A stretch of 64,000 nucleotides of DNA from JACMLD01 sp038229695 (lineage in GTDB: Bacteria; Bacteroidota; Bacteroidia; Chitinophagales; Chitinophagaceae): NCBI GenBank assembly GCA_038229695.1, contig JBBROE010000007.1:4238-68237 (forward strand), read 5' to 3'. The translations under genes were made by a program, and so were the position numbers. Shown piece after piece: positions 18,169 through 28,207 of the stretch. The number at the start of each line of letters is the position of its first letter. Position 1 is the first letter of the stretch. The notes under the pieces are model-generated. The model made no database searches. It was not told the DNA's origin and saw only the letters and a program-made list of their open reading frames with translations.

Positions 18169-18797
18169 TTAGCGGGTGCTTGTCATATTTAATTTTTTTA
18201 TATGTTTTGTATAACTGCTTGAATTTCTTATGAACTATAATCTATTCGAGCTTTAGTGAAAATAATTAAAAAAAATAATGCAAAGAGGAGGGTGAAAAGA
18301 TGCTAATATTGCCCAACCAAAAGGGTTTCAGGGGGATTGAATTTTTCATTTTATTGAAATGAATTAACGTCATGGGGTGGTACAGCAGTTGGGCCTTGGA
18401 ATCGAATAAGTTGATCACAAGCCTCCATCAAAGCCTGCGCCGCCACGCGACAATCATCCCCGGTAAGATTCCGCGCTTTCTTTGCTATAACTTACTGATC
18501 CTAATCAGGTTGGGCTAGGTTTTCAGGCCTGGATAAAAAGGAAGGAACTGGCGGGTAAATAACGGGGAATCGAAAAAAATCAAGGAAAACGGCAGGCCAT
18601 TGTACAGTGAAAGGGAGTGTAGCGATTCTCTTGCAGGATGGCTAGGTATTGGTTAAATTAATGTGGTAACATCTATTTTTCTAATTTCTGTTAACAATTT
18701 CATAACGCTGTCTGTTTAAAAATTAAATTTGACATTTCCGGGCCATGCTGCGGTCCGCATTTTTAAAAAACCAAAAACAAAAACTAAAACTACGCAC
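18169..18797 (+). other. Intergenic region between susCD pairs 1 and 2
   Basis: About 630 bases with no convincing gene on either strand. The left half is A+T-rich; a middle part near 18,420-18,620 is more mixed and could be decayed sequence. At the right end a TAAATTTG (18724-18731) matches the Bacteroidota -7 element and would give a leader of about 60 nt for the second susC. No good TTG is seen at the -33 distance. No repeat like the one at 13303-13335 was found here. Confidence 0.5.
18724..18731 (+). promoter_or_regulatory. Candidate -7 promoter element for susC (pair 2)
   Basis: TAAATTTG fits the Bacteroidota TAnnTTTG consensus and lies 66 nt before the chosen susC start. The -33 TTG is not clear, so activation by a regulator or a false positive are both possible. 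Confidence 0.3.
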
Positions 18798-21797
18798 ATG
18801 AGAAAACTGTCCCTGATCATGGGATCTTTGCTGCTATTTGTCCAATTGATTGCGCAACAAAGAATGATTACCGGTAAAGTTACAGACGCTGCCGGAACCC
18901 CCATCCCCAATGCCACCGTAATGGTGAAAGGTTCCCGCCAGGGGACTACCACCAATAACGAAGGCAGCTATTCCCTTTCAATCAACAACAGTGCAAAAGT
19001 GCTGGTCATTTCATCCATCGGTGAGACAGAACAGGAAATCACCATTGGAAATAAGGGCATCATCAATGCTTCCCTGCAAGCCTCTGATAAAACGCTTGAG
19101 ACATTTGTGGTCGTTGGATACGGCGTGCAACGCAAATCTGAACTGACCGCCTCCGTGACCAAGGTCGGAGGGGATAAAGTAGCCAACGTGCCGCTTTCCT
19201 CAGTTGACCAGGTGCTTCAGGGTAAAGTGGCCGGCCTCCAGTCGGTTACCTTCAGTGGACAGCCCGGCGCCAACCAGCAGGTGCGCATTCGCGGCGTGGG
19301 AAGCTTCGCCGCTTCGGCACAGCCTCTGTACGTAGTGGATGGAATTCAGATCAACAGCGGCGACTTATCTCGCGAAACCACCACTACCAACGTACTGGCC
19401 AGCATCAACCCCGATGATATTGAATCAGTATCGGTACTAAAAGATGCCGGTGCCACCGCTATCTACGGTTCAAGAGGTTCCAACGGCGTTATCATTATCA
19501 ATACTAAAAGAGGCCGCTCCGGCCGCACCGTATTCAGTGCAACAGGTGAAGTCGGCAACAACAAACACGGTGACATCCCTTCTATCGGTATGCCATTGCG
19601 TTCCAAGGACTGGCTGACGCTATTTAAGGAATCTATCTTGAATGCCGGATATCCGCAAGCCACCGCCGATGCTACTGCCGCCAATTATGGAGACGGTACC
19701 GTGGACACCGACTGGCTGGGCCTGCTCACCCGATCTGGAAAGCAACAGCAATTCAACCTCTCTGCATCAGGTGGTGATGAAAAAACAAGATTTTTTATTT
19801 CCGGAGGTTATTTTAAGCAGGAAGCTAATGTCATCGGTTCAGACCTCACCCGGTACACTTCCATCATCAACCTGGATCATACTGTCAATAAAAAGCTGAG
19901 CTTCAGCCTTAACCTCCAGCCTTCATTCAGCCGCCAAAACACGCCCCTGAGTAACTCCAGCGCGTTTTCCAACCCGGTTATGGAATTCTACTTCCTGCGT
20001 GCCCTCCAGGCTCCCTTTAATACTGACGGAAGCCTGAATATCGGAACTGCGGCGAAAGACTTCAGCAGTACCTACAATCCCCTGTATATCCTGGCGCACG
20101 ATATTCACACGAACAACACGGTTGCCGGTAATGCCAAGGCGACTGCCCGTTACAATATTCTCGATAACCTCACCTATACCTCCAGCATCGGTCTGCAGTA
20201 CAACAGCCTGGAAGAATACTATTACAACAATCCGTTCCACGGTGACGGTAAGGCAGCTAACGGCCGGGGCTATGCGTACAATACTCGTTTCTCCCTGTAC
20301 GACGTGACCAACCAGCTGGATTATAGAGCAAACCTGACTAAAAACAAGGACCTGGTGCTGTCCGCCAAGGTAGGTTATGAAGCCATTGAATCACGCGGGT
20401 ATTTTGTTTCCGCCCAGTCACAGAATTTTCCTACCCCCACACTTACTGATGCCGTGGTGGCTTCTACCCCGACTATCGCCAGTAACAACGGGTCAGACTA
20501 TTCTTTTGCCTCTGTGTTCTCCAACGCAAGGTTAATTTTCAAAGGCAAATACATCCTGGAAGGCAATTTCCGCAGGGATGGTTCTTCCCGTTTCTCCGAT
20601 GCGCACCGGTACGCCAATTTCCCCGCCATCAGTGCAGCCTGGGATATTACCAAGGAGGCTTTTATGGCTAATGCAAGTGCCGTGTCTGAACTGAAAATCA
20701 GGGGCTCTTATGGTTCATCCGGGAATGCCGAAATCGGTAACTATCCATCGCAGCAACTGCTGGGTTATGGCCTCAACTATGCCGGTCAGCCCGGGGGTGG
20801 TTTCAACAGTATTGGGAACAACCAGCTGACCTGGGAATCGTCCAAGCAAACTGATATCGGTCTGGACCTGTCCTTCTTCAACCGCCGGTTGGGATTCACG
20901 GTCGACTTCTACAAAAAAGTGATCGATGGGTTGATTTTTCAGGTGCCCATTTCTCAAACCTCAGGATTTTCAACCATCAACCGGAACATCGGTGCCATGC
21001 AGAATACCGGTGTTGAATTCACCGTGAACGCTACCCCGGTAGCCACCAAAGATTTCACCTGGGATATGAGCTTCAATATCACCTATAACAAAAACAAGGT
21101 GACCAAACTCCCCCCAGGCCAGACCCAGGTGCTGAACGGTAACTTCATCCTGAAGCCGGGCTATGATATCTATACTTTTTATATGCGTCAGTGGGCGGGT
21201 GTGGATCCAAACAATGGTGATCCGCTCTGGTACACAGATTCGTCCAAGAAGGCTACGACCAACAATTACAATGCGGCACAGCGTGTGCCGACCAATAAAA
21301 CAGCTACGCCTAAATTTTATGGCGGTTTCTCGAATACCTTCACATTTAAAGGAATTAGCCTCAGCGGCGACTTTTACTTTAATTACGGCAATTATGTGCA
21401 GGATGGCTGGGCAGCTTACTTTTATGACGAGGTTAACCCTTCTTATGGAAAATATACCGCTAACCTGCAGCGCTGGCAGAAAGCGGGCGACATCACTAAT
21501 GTGCCTAAACTGGTATATGGTGCCAGTAATTTTTCATCGTCCACTTCCACGCGTTTTCTGTTTAAAGGTGATTTCATTCGCCTGAGAAATGTGTCCCTGG
21601 GTTATACCATTCCCCGCGCACTGGCTCAGAAAATGCACCTGACTTCACTGAAAGTTTATGTGAGGGGAACCAACCTGTGGACCAAACGCTATGACCCTAA
21701 CATTCCGTTCGATCCCGAACAGAATATTAACAGCCAGAGCAACCTGAACGTCTTTTACAACAAGGCACTTACCGCAGGCCTCAACATCGGATTTTAA
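18798..21797 (+). CDS. SusC/RagA-family TonB-dependent outer-membrane transporter (pair 2)
   Basis: Second SusC-type outer-membrane importer, 999 aa from the ATG at 18798. This start was chosen over an upstream ATG at 18729 because it gives a proper signal peptide (MRKLSLIMGSLLLFVQLIAQ) matching the other two SusC proteins, while the longer version adds a Lys/Thr-rich leader. A carboxypeptidase-regulatory-like domain (ITGKVTDAAGTPIPNATVMV) comes first. The plug has VDQVLQGKVAGLQS, QVRIRGVGSFAASAQPLYVVD and LKDAGATAIYGSRGSNGVII. The barrel ends in ALTAGLNIGF. A central stretch with YYNNPFHGDG and VGYEAIES is shared with pair 3 (YNNPFHGDG, VGYEAIKN), so the two are paralogues. The 19-nt gap to susD is the same as in the other pairs. 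Confidence 0.95.
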   Translation: MRKLSLIMGSLLLFVQLIAQQRMITGKVTDAAGTPIPNATVMVKGSRQGTTTNNEGSYSLSINNSAKVLVISSIGETEQEITIGNKGIINASLQASDKTLETFVVVGYGVQRKSELTASVTKVGGDKVANVPLSSVDQVLQGKVAGLQSVTFSGQPGANQQVRIRGVGSFAASAQPLYVVDGIQINSGDLSRETTTTNVLASINPDDIESVSVLKDAGATAIYGSRGSNGVIIINTKRGRSGRTVFSATGEVGNNKHGDIPSIGMPLRSKDWLTLFKESILNAGYPQATADATAANYGDGTVDTDWLGLLTRSGKQQQFNLSASGGDEKTRFFISGGYFKQEANVIGSDLTRYTSIINLDHTVNKKLSFSLNLQPSFSRQNTPLSNSSAFSNPVMEFYFLRALQAPFNTDGSLNIGTAAKDFSSTYNPLYILAHDIHTNNTVAGNAKATARYNILDNLTYTSSIGLQYNSLEEYYYNNPFHGDGKAANGRGYAYNTRFSLYDVTNQLDYRANLTKNKDLVLSAKVGYEAIESRGYFVSAQSQNFPTPTLTDAVVASTPTIASNNGSDYSFASVFSNARLIFKGKYILEGNFRRDGSSRFSDAHRYANFPAISAAWDITKEAFMANASAVSELKIRGSYGSSGNAEIGNYPSQQLLGYGLNYAGQPGGGFNSIGNNQLTWESSKQTDIGLDLSFFNRRLGFTVDFYKKVIDGLIFQVPISQTSGFSTINRNIGAMQNTGVEFTVNATPVATKDFTWDMSFNITYNKNKVTKLPPGQTQVLNGNFILKPGYDIYTFYMRQWAGVDPNNGDPLWYTDSSKKATTNNYNAAQRVPTNKTATPKFYGGFSNTFTFKGISLSGDFYFNYGNYVQDGWAAYFYDEVNPSYGKYTANLQRWQKAGDITNVPKLVYGASNFSSSTSTRFLFKGDFIRLRNVSLGYTIPRALAQKMHLTSLKVYVRGTNLWTKRYDPNIPFDPEQNINSQSNLNVFYNKALTAGLNIGF

Positions 21798-21816
21798 TCT
21801 TTAAACCAGCACAACA

Positions 21817-23283
21817 ATGAAAATGACAATCAAACATACCGCGATACTGCTGCTGGCAAGCCTGCTATTTGGCGCCTGCAGTAAGAGTTACCTGGAAAAA
21901 GTGCCGTACAGTGCCAATAATCTTTCCACCGCCATCGGCAACGAAACTGATTTGAAAGTGGCCCTCTCCGGAACGTATTCCGGTATCCGCGCTACCGACC
22001 TTTTCGGCCGTTCCCTGCCAGTAAAAGGAGATTTGATGGCGGACAATAGCTACCTCACCACCTCTAACTCCGGCCGGTATACGACGCTCAATAACTTTGT
22101 ATTTAATAACGCAGATGGATATGCGCAAGGTCTTTGGTCTACTGCGTACACCGTTATTAAATATGCCAATACGGTTATCAGCTCAACCCTGACGTCAACG
22201 GCCAACATAGCACAATACCAGGGTGAGGCTTATGCCATTCGCGCACTGATGCATTTTGAACTGGTGCGTAATTTTGCCACCCCCTACACGGTTGACAAGA
22301 CCAAACCCGGTATTCCGATTGTAACCAAATACAGCCAGGACGCGCTTCCTCCCCGTAACACGGTACAGGAAGTGTACACCCAGGTGATTGCAGATCTGGA
22401 AAAAGCGTATACGATGATGACCCAGTACCGCGGTACGGCTTACTTTTCTAAGTACGCCGCCCGTGCACTCGAGGCAAGGGTTTACCAGAATATGGGTGAC
22501 TGGCCCAATGCCCTCGCCACTTCATTAGATGTCATCAACAACAGCGGCTGGACCCTGCTTTCAGCGAATGCTTACGTGGCACCATCCGGCAATGCCACCA
22601 TCAACCCCAGCACCTATTCACCCGGTGGCTACTGGGCCAACGCGGCCACGCAGACCTCCACCAAGAATGAAACGCTGTTTGAAGTGTCGAGTGATTTGCC
22701 CAGCAACAATGGGTTCGACCAAATCGGCTTCATCTACCTTACCTTAGGCGGTGGTTACGGTGACCTCCTGGCCACCCCGGAACTGGCTAATCTGTATTCT
22801 GCCACTGACGTGAGAAAAGGGTTGGTTCCTGTGGGTATCCGCAGCGGCCAGGCCGGTACAGTGTACCAGTCGTATAAGTATCCCAATGCAGCCAACGCCA
22901 CCGATAAAGACGATGTGAAGGTGCTTCGCCTTTCAGATATCATCCTGATCGCTGCGGAAGCCTACTATAATGCAGGCGATATCGTAAATGCAAATCTATA
23001 CCTGAACAAGGTGGCCCAGCAGCGTGATCCTTCGTTCCTCGGGTATGCTGATGCCGGTACCACCGTACTGGACGATATCCTCACCGAAAGAAGAAAGGAA
23101 CTGGCGTTTGAAGGAAGCCGCCTCTGGGACCTGATCAGGCTGCAGCGCAGCTGGACCAAGATCAAAAACCAAAGCCCGCTTACAACGGTTTCAGTTACCC
23201 CGACAAACCCTGCCCTGTTGTACCCCATACCGGTGTCAGAAACAAATGCTAACCCGAACATTGCACAGAACCCGGGCTATTAA
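21817..23283 (+). CDS. SusD/RagB-family surface lipoprotein (pair 2)
   Basis: Substrate-binding lipoprotein partner of the preceding SusC, 488 aa. The leader MKMTIKHTAILLLASLLFGAC is a good type II signal, with LFGAC as lipobox. TDLFGRSLPVKGDLMADNSY near residues 64-83 corresponds closely to TDFYGRTYAVKGDLMADNCF in pair 3, showing common descent. The family core is YAIRALMHFELVRNFATPY. The C-terminal ILTERRKELAFEGSRLWDLI and the terminal NIAQNPGY are typical of SusD. It shares only the general family pattern with pair 1. A strong palindromic terminator follows 18 nt after the stop. Ligand unknown. Confidence 0.94.
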   Translation: MKMTIKHTAILLLASLLFGACSKSYLEKVPYSANNLSTAIGNETDLKVALSGTYSGIRATDLFGRSLPVKGDLMADNSYLTTSNSGRYTTLNNFVFNNADGYAQGLWSTAYTVIKYANTVISSTLTSTANIAQYQGEAYAIRALMHFELVRNFATPYTVDKTKPGIPIVTKYSQDALPPRNTVQEVYTQVIADLEKAYTMMTQYRGTAYFSKYAARALEARVYQNMGDWPNALATSLDVINNSGWTLLSANAYVAPSGNATINPSTYSPGGYWANAATQTSTKNETLFEVSSDLPSNNGFDQIGFIYLTLGGGYGDLLATPELANLYSATDVRKGLVPVGIRSGQAGTVYQSYKYPNAANATDKDDVKVLRLSDIILIAAEAYYNAGDIVNANLYLNKVAQQRDPSFLGYADAGTTVLDDILTERRKELAFEGSRLWDLIRLQRSWTKIKNQSPLTTVSVTPTNPALLYPIPVSETNANPNIAQNPGY

Positions 23284-23301
23284 TACTAACACTTACATTA
23301 C

Positions 23302-23337
23302 AACCGGCCGGCTGATGCTATTCAGCCGGCCGGTTTT
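23302..23337 (+). terminator. Rho-independent terminator after susD (pair 2)
   Basis: Perfect 14-bp stem: AACCGGCCGGCTGA at 23302-23315 with TCAGCCGGCCGGTT at 23322-23335, six-base loop, then a T-rich run. Its arms are almost the same as those of the terminator after pair 3. Confidence 0.88.
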
Positions 23338-23523
23338 GTTTTCACCCCCGCTGAATAATGCTATCCTGGATAATACTTCAAAACTTTCTCTTTTTGATTT
23401 GTCCCGCAGCATTCGTACGGGGAGAGTTCGTATATTTAATCGACCAAATATTTCCCATAGACCTTGGAAAACACCCAGCCTTTTTCGACTGCTTCCAATG
23501 TATTTAACCTTCAAACTATGCTA

Positions 23524-26500
23524 ATGAGAAAACTTTCCCTGATTGTGGGCGCCGTGCTGCTATTTGCACAGGCCTTTTCCCAGCAAAAAATTATTACTGG
23601 AAAAATTACCGATGCCAACGGGTTGCCCGTTAGTAATGCTTCAGTGCTGGTCAAGGGCACTTCGGCCGGTACAACAACCCAGGCCGATGGGACCTATTCC
23701 CTGAAGATCCCCTTAAATGGTAAGATCCTAGTCATTTCTGCTGTTGGGTCTGCAGAACAGGAGATAGTCATTGGCGACAAAAACATCATCAGCACCGCTC
23801 TTGCGCTTTCCGATAAAAACCTCCAGGAAGTGGTGGTGGTTGGGTACGGCACGCAGAAAAAATCCAATTTAACGGCGGCTGTCTCCAAGGTGGGTGCTGA
23901 AAAACTGGAAAATAAACCGTTTTCGTCCGTCGACCAGATGCTCCAGGGGGCCAGTGCAGGCTTACAATCCACCGCCAGCACAGGACAGCCCGGTGCCAAC
24001 CAGCCCATCCGCATACGGGGCGTAGGTTCATTCTCCTATGGCGGTTCCCAGCCTTTATACATTGTGGATGGCGTACAAATAAACAGCGGGGACTTGTCGA
24101 ACGGCAATGGCGGCGGGTTCAGCATTAACCCAAGCACCAATGTGCTCGCCACTATCAACTCCGATGATATCGAAAGTATATCTGTACTCAAAGATGCGGC
24201 TGCAACCTCCATCTACGGGTCGAGGGGCGGTAATGGCGTAATCGTCATCACCACCAAAACCGGGAAGGCAGGCAGAACGCAATTTAAAGTAGACGTGGAA
24301 GCGGGTAACAACAAAGTTATTCTTCCTCCGAATGCAGGGCGGCCGCTTCGTTCAGCTGAATGGTTTACGCTGCTCCAGGAAGGTATGGTGAATGCAGGGC
24401 TCAGCCAGTCCACCATCACTTCTACACTGGCTAGCTACGGCTATGGCAACGGGGTGGATATCGACTGGTTCAACCTGGTCACCCGCACGGGCACACAGCA
24501 ACAATATAACTTGAGCGCCAGCGGCGGCGACGCAAAAAATAAGTTTTTCATTTCCGGCGGCTTCTTTAACCAGCAGGGTACTACGCTGGGCGCTGATTTA
24601 AAAAGAATAACCGGTAACCTTAAGTATACCCATGTTGCCTCGGACAGGCTTACGTTTACTACCAAGCTGACCATGGGCAATGTCAACCAGAATTCGGTCC
24701 TGGCCTCCAGTGGCCCATCGGGTGGCGGCGGTTTTTTTGGTAACCCGGCTTATGTTTCGCTGGTACTCCGGCCAACGCAGAACCCTTTCAATCCTGATGG
24801 TAGCTACAATATTTCGGGTAATAACGGTGGTTTCCCGGCGCATTACAATCCCCTCTACATCGCTGCCAACGACAAACGATCGCTGAAAGCATTTAACGGA
24901 CTGGGCAACGAAATCGTTGAATATAAAATTTTAAACGGGTTGAAATTTACGTCTAATCTTGGCGCACAGTATAGCATCAACGAAGAATACCAGTATAACA
25001 ATCCGTTTCATGGAGATGGCTCAGGGTCTTCCGGAGAAGGGATATCTATTTTTACGCGGAATTTTTTGTGGGACTGGATTAACCAGCTCGACTATCATTA
25101 TGACATCAGCAAAGACAGCAAGTTCTACCTCGATGCCAAGGTAGGATACGAGGCGATAAAAAACAGCCGCTACGTACAGACCGGTGATGTAATCAGTTTT
25201 CCACCTAAAGTCGATCTGTATTTATCCACCAACGGTGCCACCTCCACCAACGGAAAGGCAGCTGCCAGCGACTATGCCTTCAAAGGATATTTTTCCAGCC
25301 TTAACTTCAGCTATGACGAACGCTATTCCATCTTTGGCAGTTTCAGAAGAGACGCATCGTCCAGGTTCGGGATCAACAATCCCTGGGGCAACTTTGCCTC
25401 TTTCGGCGTTGCCTGGAACATCAGCAACGAGAAATTTATGAAGGACGCCACTTTCATTTCCAACCTGAAGCTCCGTGGCAGCTATGGCAACAACGGGAAC
25501 GCGGAAATCGGAAATTATACCTGGCGCCCCCTGTATAGTTTTGGATACAATTACAACGGCGTGGCCGGTGGTACCTATGATAACATCGGTAACGTAGGAC
25601 TGACCTGGGAACGAAACAAGCAGACCGATGTAGGTATTGACCTGGGCATTTTTAAAAACAGGGTCAACGTTACAGTCGATTTATATAAAAGAACAACGGC
25701 AGGTTCGCTGCTCAACCAGCAGATATCCCGCACGACCGGCTTTACCGGCTTTATCAATAATATCGGCAACCTTCAAAACACAGGCGTTGAGGTAACGCTG
25801 AATGTTGTCCCTATACAAACGAAAGACTTTACCTGGGATCTCAATTTCAATTTTTCTCATAACAAAAATAAAATTACCAGTTTGCCCAGCGGCGATCAGC
25901 CCAACGGTTCGTACCTGCTGCGCGAAGGACAGGACTTCTATTCTTATTATACCCGGGCCTGGGCAGGTGTAAATCCAGATGATGGTTCACCCCAGTGGTT
26001 TACAGACAGTACGCGTTCAGCCAAGACCGGCAGCTACGCCTCGGCAAAACAATTTCTGGTCGGCAAGAGTGCTACGCCCAAATATTTTGGTTCGCTGGGA
26101 AACACCTTCACGTACCGGAATTTTAGCCTCGGTGTGGATTTCTATTATAACTACGGCAACTATATCCAGGAAGCATACGCCCGCTTTTTCCTCGACGGGT
26201 CCTTCCCGACCAGGGGCAAATATGCGTATAACCTTACCCGCTGGCAGAAAAAGGGAGACATTACCGATGTGCCGAAATATGTATATGGCACAGGCAGTAA
26301 CTCCGCAACAGGGTCAGACCGGTTGCTGTATAAAGGCGATTATATAAGGCTTCGGAATTTGCAGGTCATGTACCGCCTCACCAGCAAAAAAGTACTGGAT
26401 AAACTGCACCTCACTGCATTCAATTTTTATGTCCGTGGTACCAACCTGTGGACTAAAACCTATGATGCAAGACTGCTGAGTGATCCGGAACAGGGTATAC

Positions 26501-26568
26501 TCGGTGTAAACAACCAGCAGGTACCTCCTTCAAAATCCATGACAGCGGGGGTAAACATAACTTTCTAA
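23524..26568 (+). CDS. SusC/RagA-family TonB-dependent outer-membrane transporter (pair 3)
   Basis: Third SusC-type importer, 1014 aa from the ATG at 23524, chosen because MRKLSLIVGAVLLFAQAFSQ mirrors the leaders of the two other SusC proteins. The upstream in-frame ATG at 23464 adds a sequence without leader character. A carboxypeptidase-regulatory-like domain (ITGKITDANGLPVSNASVLV) is followed by the TonB-box region EVVVVGYGTQKKSNLTA, the plug (VDQMLQGASAGLQS, IRIRGVGSFSYGG, LKDAAATSIYGSRGGNGVIV) and a barrel ending in MTAGVNITF. It is closest to pair 2 by shared blocks such as YNNPFHGDG, SGGDAKNKFFISGGFF and TGVEVTLNV. It probably takes up a related ligand; this is inference from paralogy only. 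Confidence 0.95.
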   Translation: MRKLSLIVGAVLLFAQAFSQQKIITGKITDANGLPVSNASVLVKGTSAGTTTQADGTYSLKIPLNGKILVISAVGSAEQEIVIGDKNIISTALALSDKNLQEVVVVGYGTQKKSNLTAAVSKVGAEKLENKPFSSVDQMLQGASAGLQSTASTGQPGANQPIRIRGVGSFSYGGSQPLYIVDGVQINSGDLSNGNGGGFSINPSTNVLATINSDDIESISVLKDAAATSIYGSRGGNGVIVITTKTGKAGRTQFKVDVEAGNNKVILPPNAGRPLRSAEWFTLLQEGMVNAGLSQSTITSTLASYGYGNGVDIDWFNLVTRTGTQQQYNLSASGGDAKNKFFISGGFFNQQGTTLGADLKRITGNLKYTHVASDRLTFTTKLTMGNVNQNSVLASSGPSGGGGFFGNPAYVSLVLRPTQNPFNPDGSYNISGNNGGFPAHYNPLYIAANDKRSLKAFNGLGNEIVEYKILNGLKFTSNLGAQYSINEEYQYNNPFHGDGSGSSGEGISIFTRNFLWDWINQLDYHYDISKDSKFYLDAKVGYEAIKNSRYVQTGDVISFPPKVDLYLSTNGATSTNGKAAASDYAFKGYFSSLNFSYDERYSIFGSFRRDASSRFGINNPWGNFASFGVAWNISNEKFMKDATFISNLKLRGSYGNNGNAEIGNYTWRPLYSFGYNYNGVAGGTYDNIGNVGLTWERNKQTDVGIDLGIFKNRVNVTVDLYKRTTAGSLLNQQISRTTGFTGFINNIGNLQNTGVEVTLNVVPIQTKDFTWDLNFNFSHNKNKITSLPSGDQPNGSYLLREGQDFYSYYTRAWAGVNPDDGSPQWFTDSTRSAKTGSYASAKQFLVGKSATPKYFGSLGNTFTYRNFSLGVDFYYNYGNYIQEAYARFFLDGSFPTRGKYAYNLTRWQKKGDITDVPKYVYGTGSNSATGSDRLLYKGDYIRLRNLQVMYRLTSKKVLDKLHLTAFNFYVRGTNLWTKTYDARLLSDPEQGILGVNNQQVPPSKSMTAGVNITF

Positions 26569-26587
26569 CTGAATAAACTACCAATCG

Positions 26588-28066
26588 ATGAAATCAATTA
26601 ATTATAAAAATGTGTGGTTGCTCGCTTTATCAGCCTGGGTCTTACTGGCTTCCTGCAGCAAAACCTTCACCGACCAGAAACCCTATGATGCATCCGTAGT
26701 GCCCGATGCCATCTTAAACGAAGCGGATATGAATACTGCGTTGAACGGGCTGTATGCTTCGCTGCGCGCAACCGATTTTTATGGCAGAACCTATGCCGTC
26801 AAGGGTGATTTAATGGCTGATAATTGCTTCCTTTCTTCCCAGAATTCCGGCCGGTACACCCAGTTCAACCTGTATAACATCGTGGTGAACGATGGGTACG
26901 CCAGCAATATCTGGGCAAATGCCTACAAGGCCATAAAAAATGCTAACCTGGTTATTAATGCCACACTCCCTGCATCGGACAATGTGAGCCAGCTGCAGTC
27001 GGAGGCCCTGGCCATCAGGGCAATGACCCACTTCGATTTGTGCCGCAACTTTGCCCGACCCTACACCGATAACCCGGCAGGACCCGGCGTTCCCATTGTA
27101 TTAACCTTTAACCGGGATGCAAAACCTGCGCGCAATACGGTCAAAGAAGTGTATACCCAGGTGCTGGCCGACCTCAACACGGCGTACGGCCTCGCGAAAT
27201 TTAACCAGGGTGCAGTGATGACCTTTCCGGCCACGGGAAAAACAAGGGCGCTCAATTCTTCCTTTCTCAGCAAATATGCCATTAAAGGGCTGCTGGCAAG
27301 AGTATACCAGAATATGGGAGACTGGGCCAATGCCCGGGACGCAGCATTGGATGTAGTGAACAACGGCGGCTTTACGCTCGTTGCCAGCACAGCATTGGCG
27401 GGTTACTGGAACGGCACAACGCCCAGGACCGATAAGGCGGAAACCATGTTTGAAGTCACTTCCGATGCCAACAACAGCGTAGGCGACGGTACGCTGGCCA
27501 ACCTGTATGTGCCTAAGACCGCGAATGGCAGCTACGGGGACATTCTTGCCACCCAGAGTTTTTACAATTCGTACAGCGCTACCGACGCCAGGAGGTTACT
27601 GTATAATCCGACCACCCGATCCGGTCAGCTGGGCATTGCCTATTATGTAACGAAGTACCCCATTGATCCCAATAATTATGACGATGTGAAAATTGTGCGG
27701 TATGCAGAGTGCCTGCTCATTCTCGCCGAAGCCTATTATAACTTGGGCGACGCGGTAAACGCCCTCAAATATCTGAACCAGGTCGCCCAGAAGCGGGATC
27801 CTGCCTTCGCCGGGTACGCTTCCGCCGGAACCCAGGTGCTGGAAGATATCCTGACCGAAAGAAGTAAAGAATTTGCTTTTGAAGGCTACCGGTTCTGGGA
27901 TCTCTTCAGGCTGAAAAGGTCATTCGTAAAGCCACAGGCACAGGATGCCTCCAATGCTATCATCCAGAGCATCATGGTAACGCCTGCCAACACCAACCTG
28001 ATCTTTCCCATCCCCAATGATGAAAGACTGATCAATCCCGGGATTACACAGAACCCGGGGTATTAA
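26588..28066 (+). CDS. SusD/RagB-family surface lipoprotein (pair 3)
   Basis: Lipoprotein partner of the third SusC, 492 aa. The leader MKSINYKNVWLLALSAWVLL ends at ASC, with LLASC as lipobox. It shares with pair 2 the blocks RATDFYGRTYAVKGDLMAD, LAIRAMTHFDLCRNFARPYT, VYQNMGDWANARDAALDVVN and the C-terminal ILTERSKEFAFEGYRFWDLF, ending in GITQNPGY. An insertion near residues 210-225 (NQGAVMTFPATGKTRALNSS) distinguishes it from pair 2 and may shape the binding site. It starts 19 nt after susC and is followed by a terminator nearly identical to that of pair 2. Convergent with the TlpA-like gene. Confidence 0.94.
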   Translation: MKSINYKNVWLLALSAWVLLASCSKTFTDQKPYDASVVPDAILNEADMNTALNGLYASLRATDFYGRTYAVKGDLMADNCFLSSQNSGRYTQFNLYNIVVNDGYASNIWANAYKAIKNANLVINATLPASDNVSQLQSEALAIRAMTHFDLCRNFARPYTDNPAGPGVPIVLTFNRDAKPARNTVKEVYTQVLADLNTAYGLAKFNQGAVMTFPATGKTRALNSSFLSKYAIKGLLARVYQNMGDWANARDAALDVVNNGGFTLVASTALAGYWNGTTPRTDKAETMFEVTSDANNSVGDGTLANLYVPKTANGSYGDILATQSFYNSYSATDARRLLYNPTTRSGQLGIAYYVTKYPIDPNNYDDVKIVRYAECLLILAEAYYNLGDAVNALKYLNQVAQKRDPAFAGYASAGTQVLEDILTERSKEFAFEGYRFWDLFRLKRSFVKPQAQDASNAIIQSIMVTPANTNLIFPIPNDERLINPGITQNPGY

Positions 28067-28083
28067 TCGTAAAATTTAAGTAC

Positions 28084-28118
28084 AAACGGCCGGCTGATCC
28101 AATTCAGCCGGCCGTTTT
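28084..28118 (+). terminator. Rho-independent terminator after susD (pair 3)
   Basis: AAACGGCCGGCTGA (28084-28097) pairs perfectly with TCAGCCGGCCGTTT (28104-28117) around a six-base loop and ends in TTTT. The arms differ only at the outer bases from those of the pair 2 terminator. Confidence 0.85.
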
Positions 28119-28207
28119 AATTTCCATACGCCGGGAACCTATCCACATAAAAAAACTGTAGTAGCCGGCAGCCACAACAGTTCTTCTTGTTATTTTTAGC
28201 GATAACC

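Noticed and set aside
13451..28066. A classical polysaccharide utilisation locus
   Set aside because: SusC and SusD genes are present but no carbohydrate-active enzyme or PUL regulator lies beside them, so the name is not justified.
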